From Daucus carota subsp. sativus (lineage: Eukaryota > Streptophyta > Magnoliopsida > Apiales > Apiaceae), in assembly GCF_001625215.2 (NCBI RefSeq), contig NC_030386.2, positions 39,464,796 through 39,528,795 of the forward strand: a DNA stretch of 64,000 bases, written 5' to 3'. The position numbers and the translations under genes are program-made. This document shows positions 1 through 11,509 of this stretch, piece by piece (position 1 is the stretch's first letter; each line of letters starts with the position of its first letter). The notes under the pieces were generated by a model. It was given only the letters and a program-made list of their open reading frames with translations. It was not told the origin of the DNA and searched no databases.

Positions 1-55
1 AGTAATATGAAGCTCTTAGTTATTTTGCGCACTTATGATTTGTTGGGTTTTGCAG

Positions 56-659
56 GCGGATATTGACAACAGTGGAACAATAGACTATGGTGAATTTCTT
101 GCAGCTACTGTGCACTTGAATAAGCTGGAGAGAGAGGAAAATCTAGTTTCAGCATTCTCATTTTTCGACAAAGATGGCAGTGGTTACATAACCATCGATG
201 AGCTGCAACAGGCCTGCAATGAATTTGGTTTAGGTGAAGCTCACCTTGATGAGATGATTAGAGAAATTGACCAAGATAATGTAAGTTTACTAGAGTGAAG
301 TATTTATTACACGTCCGTCTTGTTTGCTGCAACAAAATTTAAAAAATTCTACTTATTTGCTAATGAGAGGTTATGTGCTTAGGAAGATATATCTGCTCAA
401 GTTAAAATTAAATAATTTTTGCTTTGATACCCGTCTTTTAAAAAGTTTGCACTACTGGCTTAACCTGCTGTTGATCACAAAACAGTTCTACTTATTTGCT
501 AATGAGAGGCTTACATTGCAGGATGGGCAGATAGATTACGGAGAATTTGCTGCAATGATGAGAAAAGGCAATGGAGGAGTCGGCAGGAGAACTATGAGGG
601 GCAATTTTAACTTGGGTGAAGCATTAGGGGTAGCAGCGCAAAATGACAAATGTGTCTGA
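56..659 (+). CDS. Calcium-dependent protein kinase (CDPK), last two exons only
   Basis: This is the C-terminal calmodulin-like domain of a CDPK, a Ser/Thr kinase activated by Ca2+ binding to its EF-hands. The kinase domain and first EF-hands lie upstream of the window. Visible exons are 56-280, after a TGCAG acceptor, and 522-659, ending in TGA. Exon 1 contains an EF-hand loop ([12 protein letters not shown]) and a second one ([12 protein letters not shown]). The last EF-hand loop, [12 protein letters not shown], is split by the intron between N and D. The tail [14 protein letters not shown] and a short LGEALG end are typical of CDPKs, and the wording is closest to the CPK4/11/12 type from memory. 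The join is in frame (75 codons, then 45 plus stop), so the 3' end looks functional. Family confidence is high; subgroup is an inference. Confidence 0.93.
347..509 (+). repeat. 24-bp direct repeat inside the CDPK intron
   Basis: A 24-bp sequence beginning TTCTACTTATTTGCTAATG occurs at 347-370 and again at 486-509. The second copy sits immediately before the real 3' splice site (acceptor ending at 521). The first copy is followed by TTATGTGCTTAG, which resembles an acceptor, so the duplication has created a possible decoy 3' splice site about 139 bp upstream of the real one. Confidence 0.75.
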
Positions 660-1900
660 AAACCTCATTATCCGGAGTCCGACTGATTCTCCTGTTTTAT
701 GAACTCAATGCAAAACGTTTACATATATGTTGCATTACGACTTCATTTTCTTGATATAAAGATTCGTAGTCTGTTTGGTAGTAGTGCTGACAAACACCTT
801 ACCTATCAGTGAAATGTGAAAATTACACAAGGCAAAGCCAAAACCTTTTTTTGTTTATCTTTTCTCTGGTGATTCGAGTGGTTGTGGGAAACTTGCTACC
901 AGGATCTGGCTGTGTACTGTTTTAATTTCCGTTTCATGTGTAGCAAACTACCAGAATCTGTGTTAAGTACTTTTTAAAGAAAAATTTAACAAACTTTTTC
1001 ATACCTAGCATTTCCCGTAAAACAAATGGGCGAGACGTTGGGAGTATTTGTTATATACTCCATCAAGACCATGATTGGACGGGGCGGATGGAATATTTGT
1101 TATATACCGGAAATAATGTATGATGGGATTGAGCATTCGGTTGGTTTGGTTCAAAATCGGATTGAATCGGATAGACTGATAATTGAACTTTTATTTTTCT
1201 GGAATGAAATTTCATTATGAACCGAAAAATACTGAATCGAAAAAAATCAGTTCGGTTCGTTTAAAAGAACCGAAATTATCTTAAAAATAAAATTTTATAT
1301 TACAAATAAAGCTAAAATTTATGATTTTATTTTGAAAAATAATATTAATTAATCACCACCACTTCTTCAAAGATATATATAATTAAATTAACAAATTAAA
1401 AATTATAATCATAAAATATAAGATATATATCAAATATATATATATAACATAAATATAAATTAATATTATATATTGTTTGGACTATTCAGTCTGAACCGAA
1501 ATATTATTATTTACAGACGAAACTAAGCCGAATTTTATTTCAGGCTATTTGGTCTAGGCCTTTTTTTTAGAAAATTAGGATCAAAGTGAAGTTTATGACA
1601 CATTTCGTTTCGATTTTTCGGGTCTAATTCGATTTTGCTCATTACAATGTCGATCAGAGCTGGAATTCAAGAAATGCATGATCATATTGTCAGTAATGTT
1701 TTAGCCACTAATAAAAACTATACTGGATATATCAAATAATTCGCATAAAAAACCTTAAATTTTCGATCTATTACTAATAAAGGAATTAGAATTAATTGAA
1801 AAGAATATACACCAAAATATACTAACAAAACAAATGTTTATTTACATCTCAAGAAAACACGGTTTCATACCTCGAATTCAAAAATCTGGTACACGTGGCG
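660..1900. other. CDPK 3' UTR and AT-rich intergenic DNA
   Basis: The first part should be the 3' UTR of the kinase gene. From about 1130 to 1560 the DNA is AT-rich and repeats GAACCGAA / TTCGGTTC words on both strands, which suggests a decayed repeat. No coding potential or clear element ends were found. Confidence 0.5.
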
Positions 1901-1991
1901 TAATGTGATTGGAACAACTTCACCATGCTCTCTCTAACTTATTTCTTTCAATCTCTCTCTCAGTTAGGGTTCAAGCTTAAATCAGATCGCC

Positions 1992-2097
1992 ATGACGCCG
2001 CCGGCAACGGCCGCCGACGCCGCTGGTGGACGACAAAAACAACAGCGTACTGAACCGGCGGCCCAGATATCCGTTCTTCACCAAAGCCGAACCGCTG
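1992..2097 (+). pseudogene. Exon-like gene fragment, unit 1 (frameshifted copy)
   Basis: A GC-rich segment follows a CT-rich leader and reads from an ATG as MTPPATAADAAGG and onward to a possible splice donor (CTG|GTACTC). The paralogous segment at 11176-11307 in the second duplication unit is open for 44 codons up to the same donor. Relative to it this copy lacks an internal stretch and differs by two bases before the donor, so the frame is broken (106 nt in all). No downstream exons were recognised. It is probably the first exon of a gene whose remainder is lost, carried along with SGS3. The product is not recognised. Confidence 0.4.
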
Positions 2098-2289
2098 GTA
2101 CTCCCTCTATACACAATTATGTTTACTTTGTAATGATTGTTTTATTGTTGATTATGCTTGTGAATGATTGATGAAGTGACTAATATGCCTGGTTTATGAA
2201 ACTTTGAGTATAGGATTAGGGTTTATTAGTAGGAAAAAGTGAATTTTATCATAAAGCTTAGTATGGAGAAATTATGATCAGGAAGAATT

Positions 2290-4120
2290 TCGATGATGTT
2301 TATGAATTTTATGCTCTCTTGTTATTTAGGCTCGTAATGATGGAATAAATTAAGTGCTTACTTGATTGGTCGAGTGCATAAATAGTGGTTTTCAGATGGA
2401 AAGGAAGAGTGTTTGTTGTGAAGCCCCGTAATAGCCTAATAGGTTATAGGGGTTTGTTATTGCGTGTGCATGTAGTTGCGCACTAGGTCTAAATAGCATT
2501 GTTGTATGTCCTTTTGTGTGATAAGGACTTCAATATACAGGCTGTTTGTTGTTGGGAGTTCTCTTCACAGCGATTGTGAGTTTTTGGAGACAAGACTAGT
2601 TCAACTGGATTTTGATATGAACAGTGTGTTTAAGGCGCATATTGTAAAAAAGCGCAAGACCCAAATTTGAGGCATGACTCGCGAAGCTCCATTAATCGCG
2701 CGCCTTTTGGCCAAAAAAATAATTACTCAAGGATTTAACAAATAAGTAATACTGAACATAGTCTTAACATTTTAACATAACAAAGAGCATGAATAACATG
2801 ATAAAAGTGCCAATAATACAGCCTTAATCAATGAAGTTCTCTAATTTGGAAGCTGTGGTGTTATCTGAGCTCAATCTTCGGCCTCTCAAATTCTCTTTTT
2901 TCTTCTTCCTCTTCATCATCTTCAACTTGTAGACTTGATGTTGAGAGAATAAGAGTTGAGCGGCTGAGATTCGAGAGATGAAATCCTAAAGTGGGCGTTT
3001 TCTCCTTTTACCCTTTTAAGGGTATTATTGTCTTTTTATATTATGAGCGCCTTTTTTGCAATTCTTAGCGCCTTTAGTGCCTTTTGGACAATTTCAGAAT
3101 CGCGCTAAAGCGCACATTTTTTAACAAGAGATCTTGCGCCTAATCGCGCGATTAAGTGCGCCATTAACAACACTGGATATGAACCATAAATTGGACTTGT
3201 CTGTCCAGTTGTGCACCTTACTATATCTGAATTTTTTTGTTATATATATGTAATTTATCACATTTAAGTCAAAAGTAACTTTTTTAAATGGCCCAAATGA
3301 CTCCCACAATTGGACTACTTTACCTTTGTGAACAAGTTATGTGAATATATATGGGAAAATTTGGGGAAAAAAAGGAAAAAGTATGCATGGCAAGTTTCTT
3401 TATTAGTTTAATATGTTTAAAATTTATGGTGTTTGATTTACAAGAATTAGATGTGTTGTTTCTTCTTTTGTAAAAACATATATTAAACTCACCAAGGTGT
3501 CTCAACTTAGGAATGTTTATAAATGTTAAAATGTTTTGTTCTTTTGTTGATCAGTCTTGTCATGATGGGATAACTTAAGTGCGTACTTGACTGTTCAAGA
3601 GCATAAATGGTGGTTTTCAGTAGGAAAGAGGGAGTGATTGTTGTGAAGCTCCGTAATAGCCTAATAGGTGATAGGGGATTGTTATGCGTGTGCATGTAAT
3701 TGTCACACTAGGTCTAAATAACAACGTTGTTTGTATGTTCCTTTCGTGTGTGATAAGGACTTCAATATATTGGCTTTTTGCTGTTGGTAGTTTTGTTTAT
3801 GGTGTTTGTAAATTTTGGGAGACAAGACTAGTTCAGCCGAATTTTGATATGAACTATAAGTTGGACTTGTGTTATTAATTGGTCGGGTTTTGTTAGGAGT
3901 ATTGTTAGACGTTTTCCTGTTGTGCATCTCACTATATCTTGGAATGTGTAACCTTTGCAAACATGTTTTGTGAATAAACATAGAAAATTTGGGAAAAAAG
4001 GAAAAAAAAATATGTGGCAAGTTTCTTTATTAGATTAATCAAGTATAAATTTTGCATCGTGTCTTCTTATGTAGAAATAAATATTCATACTCACCAAGGA
4101 GTCTCAACTTAGGATTTGCA
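2290..4120 (+). repeat. Internal tandem duplication upstream of SGS3 copy 1
   Basis: A block starting around GGTGGTTTTCAG, then TGTGAAGC(T/C)CCGTAATAGCC, and ending near GTCTCAACTTAGG appears at about 2290-3507 (interrupted by a MITE) and again at about 3507-4120. The second duplication unit has a single copy, about 11510-12145. The extra copy therefore arose, or was lost, after the larger duplication. It has no convincing coding content. Confidence 0.7.
2622..3175 (-). mobile_element. hAT-type MITE, 554 bp, with 8-bp target duplication
   Basis: The terminal inverted repeats begin CAGTGT(T)GTTTAA on the left and read CAGTGTTGTTAATGGCGC on the complementary right end. The element is flanked by a perfect 8-bp duplication GATATGAA (2614-2621 and 3176-3183), the hallmark of hAT transposons. 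The paralogous sequences near 3850 and 11870 read TTTTGATATGAACTATAAG without the insert, so empty sites exist in the same window. It carries no transposase and is related to the 553-bp element at 25666-26218, but in the opposite orientation. Confidence 0.9.
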
Positions 4121-4960
4121 TGTACAAGTATATATGGGCTAAATTAATATTAGCATATTAAAGACAAGACAAAACTCTATATTGTACTAACACCACGTTA
4201 CTAATTACTAATATAGTTAAAGCAACAATGGCAAACGTGGTTGTCTCCTTAGTCCTCTGCATGATTTCATTGACAATGAACAATCCCTCCAAAATGTAGT
4301 TGTCAAAGAAGTTGCAGTGTCTAAGCCCAACAAGTCTTCTTCGGGGATTCTTTGAAACGCACAATGAGTGAATGAAGACGGGGCTTTTTTTTTTTTTTTT
4401 TTTTGAAAATGAGAATGAATCTCAACAATATGAACCGGCAGTTCACCGTGATAATTCTTTCATTCAAGAAAGCTTATTATCTAACCGTCGGACATACAAG
4501 ATGACCGGGGAAATTTAGACAATAAAACTTTAATGTCTGAAAAGAAAAACCAAGACGGGGCTTTTTTAAAATGCACATTGAGTGGGTGATTGGGGGAAGG
4601 GGGCCTGAACGCTTGATATGTTCAAGGCTTGTATACTGAGGGATTTCATGGGTTTTGACTTGAATTTATTCATTATGCGTTGCGTTTTAGGGAATTCCTA
4701 GATGGTTGTGGAGAAGACTTGTGGTACTCTGACCCCACATCTTTTTCGACAATGTCGTATTGAAGGGGTTGTCCATTGTCATTGGACTTGACAACTGCAT
4801 TTGTGCCATTGCGACTTTAATAGTATACTAATAACTAGTAACAAGTAATGCGGTGTTTGTAAAACTTAATCTAGTTAATAAAGAAACTTGTGCATTTTTT
4901 ATCCAATTTTCCCAAATATATATTCACAAGACCTGTTCGCAAAAGGTAACAGATTCCAAT
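3950..4960. repeat. Large imperfect inverted repeat (foldback), unit 1
   Basis: The left arm (about 3950-4350) matches the reverse complement of the right arm (about 4690-4955). Examples are the GCAATGGCAAACGTGGTTGTC block pairing with GACAACTGCATTTGTGCCATTG, and the TTTGCAAACATGTTTTGTGAA block pairing with TTCACAAGACCTGTTCGCAAA. The right arm is shorter than in the second unit, having lost an internal segment. Transcription across it would give a long imperfect hairpin RNA. The origin is unknown: it could be a foldback transposon or a repeat inserted in both orientations. Confidence 0.7.
4391..4551 (-). mobile_element. Poly(A) retroposon with 16-bp target duplication
   Basis: A T-tract followed by about 150 bp is bracketed by the direct repeat AAGACGGGGCTTTTTT at 4375-4390 and 4552-4567. 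This is the structure of a SINE- or LINE-type retroposon inserted on the minus strand. The equivalent site of the second duplication unit, near 12412-12435, is uninterrupted (GAAGATGGGAGTTTCTT), so the insertion postdates the tandem duplication. The T-tract lies at the left edge, so the exact boundary within it is uncertain. Confidence 0.75.
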
Positions 4961-5309
4961 TTTAGGGGCTGTTTCGTATATTTTTGAAAAAGTTGACTTT
5001 GGCTTATATGTGATAAGTGATATATATGGAAGGTAGAAAATGAAAGTGAATTGTTACTACCTAGCAAACCATATTTGGATACAGTGAAAGTGAAACTGAG
5101 ATGTAGTAATCTACATTATTACTCATACATTCCCATTTCCATGCTGAAGAATTCCTTTGATGTTCGTATAGAGTGAATTTAGAGTGATAATTAATGTTGG
5201 AAGTTTAATTTGAAACACAAAACGTAATACCTGCATCTTAAAACAAAACTTAACAAAAAAGAAACCCGAAAAAAGAAAAAGTAAAATATATAGTCTAAAT
5301 CTTTTCCAC

Positions 5310-5529
5310 AAAAGCCCAGAAATACCAAATCCAGGCCCACCGGATATTAAAAAAATTATACACCTAATAACAATTTTTTCAAGTGTTGAGTCCTCACGCC
5401 CCTTGTTTTCACTCCCCGGTCATACTTATTTCACCCCCTCTCTCTGAAATACCCCCCCCCCCCCCCCCCCACACACACACACAAAACCCTCGCTAAGAAA
5501 CTCGTCTCATCTCTATCAATCATCTTCAG
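5310..5529 (+). promoter_or_regulatory. SGS3 copy 1 promoter and 5' UTR exon
   Basis: The block shares long wording with the corresponding regions of the other two SGS3 genes: AGGCCCACCGGAT, TTTTCACTCCCCGGTCATAC, a pyrimidine-rich run with a long C-tract and CA repeats, ACAAAACCCTCGC, and a splice donor ATCTTCAG|GTACATTT at 5529/5530. A leader intron of about 1350 bp follows and ends at the acceptor at 6879, seven bases before the ATG. The AGGCCCA word resembles a plant site II-like element. The exact transcription start cannot be read from sequence. Confidence 0.65.
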
Positions 5530-6886
5530 GTACATTTATTGCTCTATCTCCTCGATTATCTCACTGCGATTTTGTATCTCTGCGAGCTTTAGTTGATTTA
5601 TCGATTCTTTTTAAGGATTTAGAGCCTAGTCTATGTGTACAATTGTGGTTTTTTGTGTTGTGATATGTTTATATGTATTTTTTGTTGATTAAATTGATTT
5701 AGGGCTTTTGTTTGTTAGGGTTTTATTACGGTAAGGGGTTTGGTATGTGTTTGGGCTAGGTTTAGCGACTTTTTGGGGGTTTAATGCTTAGTCCATGTTT
5801 TCATTTGTTTTTTTTTTGTTTTTTTTTAGTTATTTATTTGAGTATTTTGTTGATTAAATTGATTTAGGGCTCGTCTTTGTTAGGGTTTTAGTGTGCTAAG
5901 GTGTTTTGTATGTGTTTGTATTGTTTTTGGGAGTAAAATGTATGTATACACCATATATACTTGTTTAATGTTTTCGATTCTTTCTGTGTATTCTTTAGTT
6001 TGTTTTCGGTGTTCGAATATTATTTTTTGTGATTTCAGGGGTTTTAAGCCCAATCTATGTGTATATTTGTGTTTTAATTGTTTTTTAGGTGTTTATATAC
6101 ATGTTTTGTTGATTAAAAGGCTTTATAGTTTATATTTGTCAGACTTATAATCATGTAAGTAGTTTTTTTATGTGTTTTTAGTTTCTCGCACGTCAAAAGT
6201 GTAAATACGAATTTACGATCTTGACTTCTTTGATGTAATTGTGTGCGCTGTTATATTTACTTATATTAGCTTATGTCTTTTCTGGTATTTGAACTTGTTT
6301 TTGTGATTCAAGGGGTTCTAATCTTGATCAGTGCGTGCATTTGTGTTTTGCCTGCTTATTTAAATGTTTTAAAGTGTTTTAATGATAAAATTACTTTGGG
6401 CCTTATAATTTGGGCTTGCAAATGTTCTTTTAGTGTGGGTGTGTTTTTGTTGTTAGCTCCTGTGGGATTTATGTTCTTGTTTTATATATCCACTATATTT
6501 CCTGTGCTCTTATATTTCCTATATTGTATCGGTTTGTGTTATTGTACTTTGTTTAAGCTTAATTTATGTGAACAGTTGTAGTTTTAATTGTTTATTTAGA
6601 TGTTTTGATGTTCAAAGTATGAATTGGTCCGTAGTTCATGTGTGCTGATAATTAGCCTTTTATTTTTGGTACATGTCCTATGTATTGAATTTTTTGTTTT
6701 AACTTGTCACTCTGTGTTTATATTATTGTAATATTTGTTATATGCTAAATGTGTATCAAATTTTCGTGTAATATACATTAATGACTGATGTACCATGATA
6801 CCACTTTTACGAGTTGTGATTTCTGTCACAACATGTTTTTTTAAATGATATTTTTCTTTCGAAACTGTGTTTGCGCCAGTTAAAGT

Positions 6887-9800
6887 ATGAGTTCGAGAAG
6901 AGGGGGCGGATCTGGTGCAAGACTACCTGCTGCTGGTGGAACTGGTAAAGCGAAAGGCAAAAATGTTTCCCAAGTTTCTGATAGTTGGGCCGATCCAGTA
7001 GCTGATTGGGTGTCAGATATAAGTCTCGATTCTGAACAAGATGGAGGCTGGAAGGAGGTTGCGAGAAAGCCCCGAAAAAATTCTGTTGGAAATGTGGGGA
7101 GTGTGTATCCAGGGACAAAAGTATCAGGTAATCCCTGGACAGGGTCTAAGGGGACTTCAAATGCATGGACAGGACCTAAGCAGCCCGCCAATGCCTGGGT
7201 GGGGAAGGGTTCTGTGAATGCCTTTGCAGCACCAGCAGGTAACAATAAATGGCCTTCTGCTGGCAGAGGAGTTTGGAACCAGTCATCCTCAATAGTGTAT
7301 GAGAACATTTATGATGAACCAGCTGTTATTCCTCCTCCTCTTGAGAATGGATGGCAATGGCGTAATAACACATCTCAGGTAGCAAATTTTGGTAATGTAT
7401 CTGCTTCAAACCCTGCCGATGCTACGTATGACGAGGAGGAAGAGAGACATGATGATAATGACGGTGACGAAGATGATTTTAATACTGAAGATATATATGA
7501 CTCGGAAGAATATGACTCTGATGAAAGCCAGAAGAGTCACGAAACTCTCAAGAAAACCTCATCGCTCAAGGGTTTTTTCAAAACCCTAGATGAGATGAAT
7601 ATAGAGGAAACTAGTGAACCTGGTAGGGAGTGGCACTGCCCAGCCTGTGCTGGTGGACCTGGTGCTATTGACTGGTATCGTGGACTGCAGGCCTTGACGA
7701 CCCATGCTAAAACTAAAGGCAAAAGAAGGGCAAAGGCCCACAGGCTACTTGCCCAACTCTTGGATGAGGAGCTGCGTTTGAGGGGAGCTTCCGTGATCCC
7801 TGCTGGCGAAGCGTTTGGCAAGTGGAAAGGTTTGAACGAAAACGTTGTAAGAGACAGGAAAATAGTTTGGCCTCCAATGGTGATGATCATGAACACACAA
7901 TTGGACCAAGATGACAATGGAAAGGTAAATTTCTATTTATATGCTATTACATAATGCACCCTTGATTTTTAGAGTGACGAATCTAGCTTTCCAAGCTGAC
8001 GAGCATACGATGATCAAACTTTCTTCATGTGCTGTTCCTTTGGCCTTACCTCTTTACTTACTATTGCATTTTCAGTGGCTTGGCATGGGAAACGCTGAGC
8101 TTCTTGAGTACTTCAATGCTTATGAAGCCGTGAAGTCCCGGCATTCTTATGGCCCGCAAGGGCATCGAGGTATCAGTGTCCTGATCTTTGAGGGCTCCGC
8201 TGTTGGTTTTTTGGAGGCTGAGCGATTAAGCAAGCATTTCGAGGAGGAAGGAACGAATCGTGAAGCTTGGGCTCGTCGTCAGAAGTTGTTTCTTCCTGGC
8301 GGGCAGCGTTTGCTGTATGGTTATTTGGCAGAGAAAGGAGATATTGATCATTTTAACCAGCATGCGCACGGTACAATATTTTTTTAACATTATTTGTGTT
8401 AAAAGTACCAATTCCCTCACTTTCCTTCCTTCTTTTCATAAAAGTTTATATTGTTTATCTTTGTTGGCTAGGCAAAACCAAACTGAAATTTGAATTGAGG
8501 TCCTACGAAGAGATGGTTGTCAATCCGATGAAGCAGATGAATGAGGACAATCATCTCCTCAACTACTACAAGAAAAGAGCTCTCGAGGAGATTAAACAGG
8601 CCAAAGTATATCATGATTCGTTTGCTGCTGTGTCTGACAAATTGCGCAAGACCCAGGAAGAGAATCGCATAGTGCGACAAATGACAAAAGTGCATCATGA
8701 GGAAAACAAGGAGAAGGTAATGAGTGATCCTTTGCAATACATAGTGAAAAACTGAAAATATTTTTATGGCTGTTATGGAGTGTGTACAAAGCTGCCTCGC
8801 GATTCACTAAAATTTTGTCACCTGTTCGTAATACTTGTTTTCTTAATTATAAAGTTTATTCATTGAACAAGTCATCTTAAGTTCTATGTGATATATTCTT
8901 GTTATTGCTCACCTACTATCTCGACAGACATTGTATTTGTCTGCACTTCTTGATAATTTTTGAGTACTTCAGTTCTTGGAGGCACATCCGTAGCTTGTTC
9001 AGTTTTTGGAGAGTAGTAATAGTACGACATCTTTTTAGACTCCAATCTCCATTATAAATTATGGACTATCTAATTTTATGTATTTGTTTGAATTATCTAG
9101 TGATTCGGTGACAGTTATCAGTATACATATTATTCTTTACTTTTGTAATGTTTCCTTTCCCCAATTTTCTGTCACATTTGTAGTTGTCAGCTTCAGTTTT
9201 CTGATTGATCCTAGTTTGTTATGTGACAATTCTAGTTGTCAGGTCCATTTTCTAACTGTTCCCAGCTTGTTATGTCATAGTTGTAGTTTTCAGCTTCATT
9301 TTACATTGCTGGCAATGAATCTTTTTTAGCTTCTTGGTGCATTTCTAACTGGTGTTGGGAATTGCAATTTTTTAGATGGACTACCAAGAAGAATTTTATA
9401 AAGAGCAAATCAAGCTTATCCACGAAGCCCGCATTGAGGAGGAGGAGAAATTCGAGAAGATACAGCAGGAGAAACGGCATCAGATGAAGATTTATATGGA
9501 GAAACCCTCTTCAGCAGAGGACCGCCAATTCAGGTAAGATGCAAATAGTATATTGGAGGCGTTACTCGTGTTTATGCCTTATCCGCATGTTCTTTCTCTG
9601 TGATGTAAAAAATCTTCAGTTTACATATAATGCCGGTATTATAACCGTTTCTGCATGATGGGGATGCTAGTAAACCCTTCTCTCGGCTTTGTTTGCCTTT
9701 CGGTTGTAGATTGATTGCATTTCTGAATTGTGTTGCCGGTTTTGCTTACAAAGTTTAAGTCAGTATGTAGTCATCTTCTTTTCACTGATTCTTTAATGTA

Positions 9801-10289
9801 CTATTTATGATTTGCATCTTGTGTAACCTCTTTTTACGGAGCTTGTAAGCCCTTTTTACTCTTTTTTCTTGTGATGCAATTTATATCAATCGCCTTACTG
9901 CTAGAGCTCGTGCTAAATATGTAGGGTGCTAGTAGCTTTGCGAATAAAAAGGATATTGTTAAGTTTTCACTTCACAGATATATTGGTTTTTTTTGCTGTC
10001 CCGATTTGTAGTGATAATTAGTTACATTCCTTGTGTTTATTCCTTCTTCTCTTTTTTGGGTTCTTGAAATAGGATCAACAAGGGAGCTACGTTGATTTTG
10101 TCTCAGCAGAAAGAGATGGACAATTTTGCTGAAGAAAGGGACAAACTTCTTAATAATCTTGAAACGAGGAAGGCCGAGTTGAAGCGGCAACGCTTCGAGG
10201 AAGATGTAAGGCTTGAGAAGAAGTTTGATGCAGACTTAAGTCAGCTGATGGAGAGATACACTAGAGGGAATGCACCAGATATGTCCTGA
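6887..10289 (+). CDS. SGS3: SGS3, copy 1 (650 aa)
   Basis: SUPPRESSOR OF GENE SILENCING 3 binds dsRNA and works with the RNA-dependent RNA polymerase RDR6 in cytoplasmic siRNA bodies, making trans-acting and secondary siRNAs and defending against viruses and transgenes. Exons are 6887-7924, 8076-8370, 8472-8716, 9376-9533 and 10073-10289; all junctions are GT-AG and phases agree, giving 650 aa against 625 in Arabidopsis. From the N-terminus there is a Gly/Arg-rich start, Trp-containing repeats (NPWTGSKG, NAWTGPKQ), an acidic Asp/Glu stretch near residues 180-215, the zf-XS finger with WHCPAC at about 249, the XS domain at about 310-465, and a long charged coiled coil to the end. The start is chosen because MSSRRGGGSG is shared by all three copies. 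This is the upstream member of a direct tandem pair. Confidence 0.95.
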
Positions 10290-11040
10290 GGAGAGAGGGG
10301 TCTGACAGGATGCATCAGTAGAACTTGTTCTAAATTTAATGCATTTCAGGATTCATAAAACTAGGAAATTTTGGACTTATGACATGAAGCTTGAGGCTTC
10401 CAGTCACAACTGCTCGGTAGTTGCTTGAGAGTTGAGACCCAAAACTAAGCAGCTTTTCTGAAGGTTTTTTTTAATGGTTATCTTCGAAACCCGTTATTAT
10501 TTGCATTTTGGTCATCTCTATCTATCACAATTTTAAGTGGTCAGGAAAATACCGTTTAGATTTCAATTTTAAATATAAACATTCTTTAACATTCATAATA
10601 TTTTTAAAGAGAAGAAAATCTCATTTGTGTTGTATTTATGCCCAATCCCATGAAAAACACTTACAAATTCTAGAAATCCTAATATTAGACTTAATGTTAC
10701 AGATTAGTATTACTTCGACATAATTTTAGAAGTTCAAACAAAATAAAATTCATAAAGAATATTTCTTAAACACGTGTAGAGTTTTATTATTATGAACTCT
10801 AAAGTCATGTGATGTCTTATTTTCATGTGACACAGGAACATATTTTTAGAATAAAATATTTAAATTTTAAATTATAGTATTAATTATCATTTCTCTCTTC
10901 CCTAGCATCAACAATGCTGAATACTTTCATTTTTAAATTTAAATGAAAAAACTAGCAAGTATTAATAAAAACAAAATATGTTACATAATTTGCATCAATA
11001 AAATCCAAATTTGCAATTTTTTTTGACAAACATAGTTGAT
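10290..11040. other. SGS3-1 3' UTR and AT-rich spacer
   Basis: The first 200 bp, with TTGTTCTAAATTTAATGCATTT, is shared with the 3' flank of copy 2 and is probably 3' UTR. The rest up to the second duplication unit is AT-rich with no supported gene. Confidence 0.5.
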
Positions 11041-11175
11041 TTTAAACATTTGGAACACGTGAATGATATAACTCAATAACTAACGTTGCTGTTCAAGTCC
11101 ATCTCTCTCCTCTCTCTCTATTTCACAAATCTCTCCGTCTCTCTGAAAGTTAGGGTTTAAAGTTTGAATCAGATC

Positions 11176-11307
11176 ATGACGTCGGGGGCAACAGCCGCTG
11201 TTGGACGACAACAGCAAGGGATTATACGTATAGCTATATTCCTCTCCTCGACCGGTACTGAACCAGCGGTCCAGATCACCGATCTCCGCCCCAAAGCTGA
11301 ACCGCTG
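11176..11307 (+). pseudogene. Exon-like gene fragment, unit 2 (open for 44 codons)
   Basis: After a CT-rich leader resembling a plant 5' UTR (CTCTCTCC repeats, GTTAGGGTTTAAAG), an ATG opens a reading frame beginning MTSGATAAVGRQQQG and ending TDLRPKAEPL right at a splice-donor-like CTG|GTACGC. It is paralogous to 1992-2097. A CACGTG word lies about 120 bp upstream here, and one is also present upstream of the first copy. No later exon was found before the SGS3 promoter, so it is either a truncated gene or an upstream transcript with a distant 3' end. The product is not recognised. Confidence 0.4.
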
Positions 11308-11509
11308 GTACGCTATCTATACACAAATATGTTTACTTGTTGTGATTGTTTGTTGTTGATTATGCTTGTGAGTGATTGATGGAGTGAATTATATGCGTAG
11401 TTTATGACTCGAAACTTCGAGAATGAGATTAGTGTTTATTAGTAGGCACATGTGAGTTTTATCGTAATGCTTTGTATTAAGGAATTATGATCACGTAATA
11501 TTGGAATTT

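Noticed and set aside
1026-1220. 64-codon open frame after the CDPK gene
   Set aside because: No splice borders, no family resemblance, and the end lies in GAACCGAA-type repeats.
5893-6581. Cys/Phe/Leu-rich open frames in the SGS3-1 leader
   Set aside because: They lie in the T-rich leader intron; hydrophobic composition follows from base composition and they are not conserved with copy 3.
6880-7308. 142-codon open frame on the minus strand opposite SGS3
   Set aside because: It is antisense to the first coding exon in both tandem copies and exists only because of codon composition.
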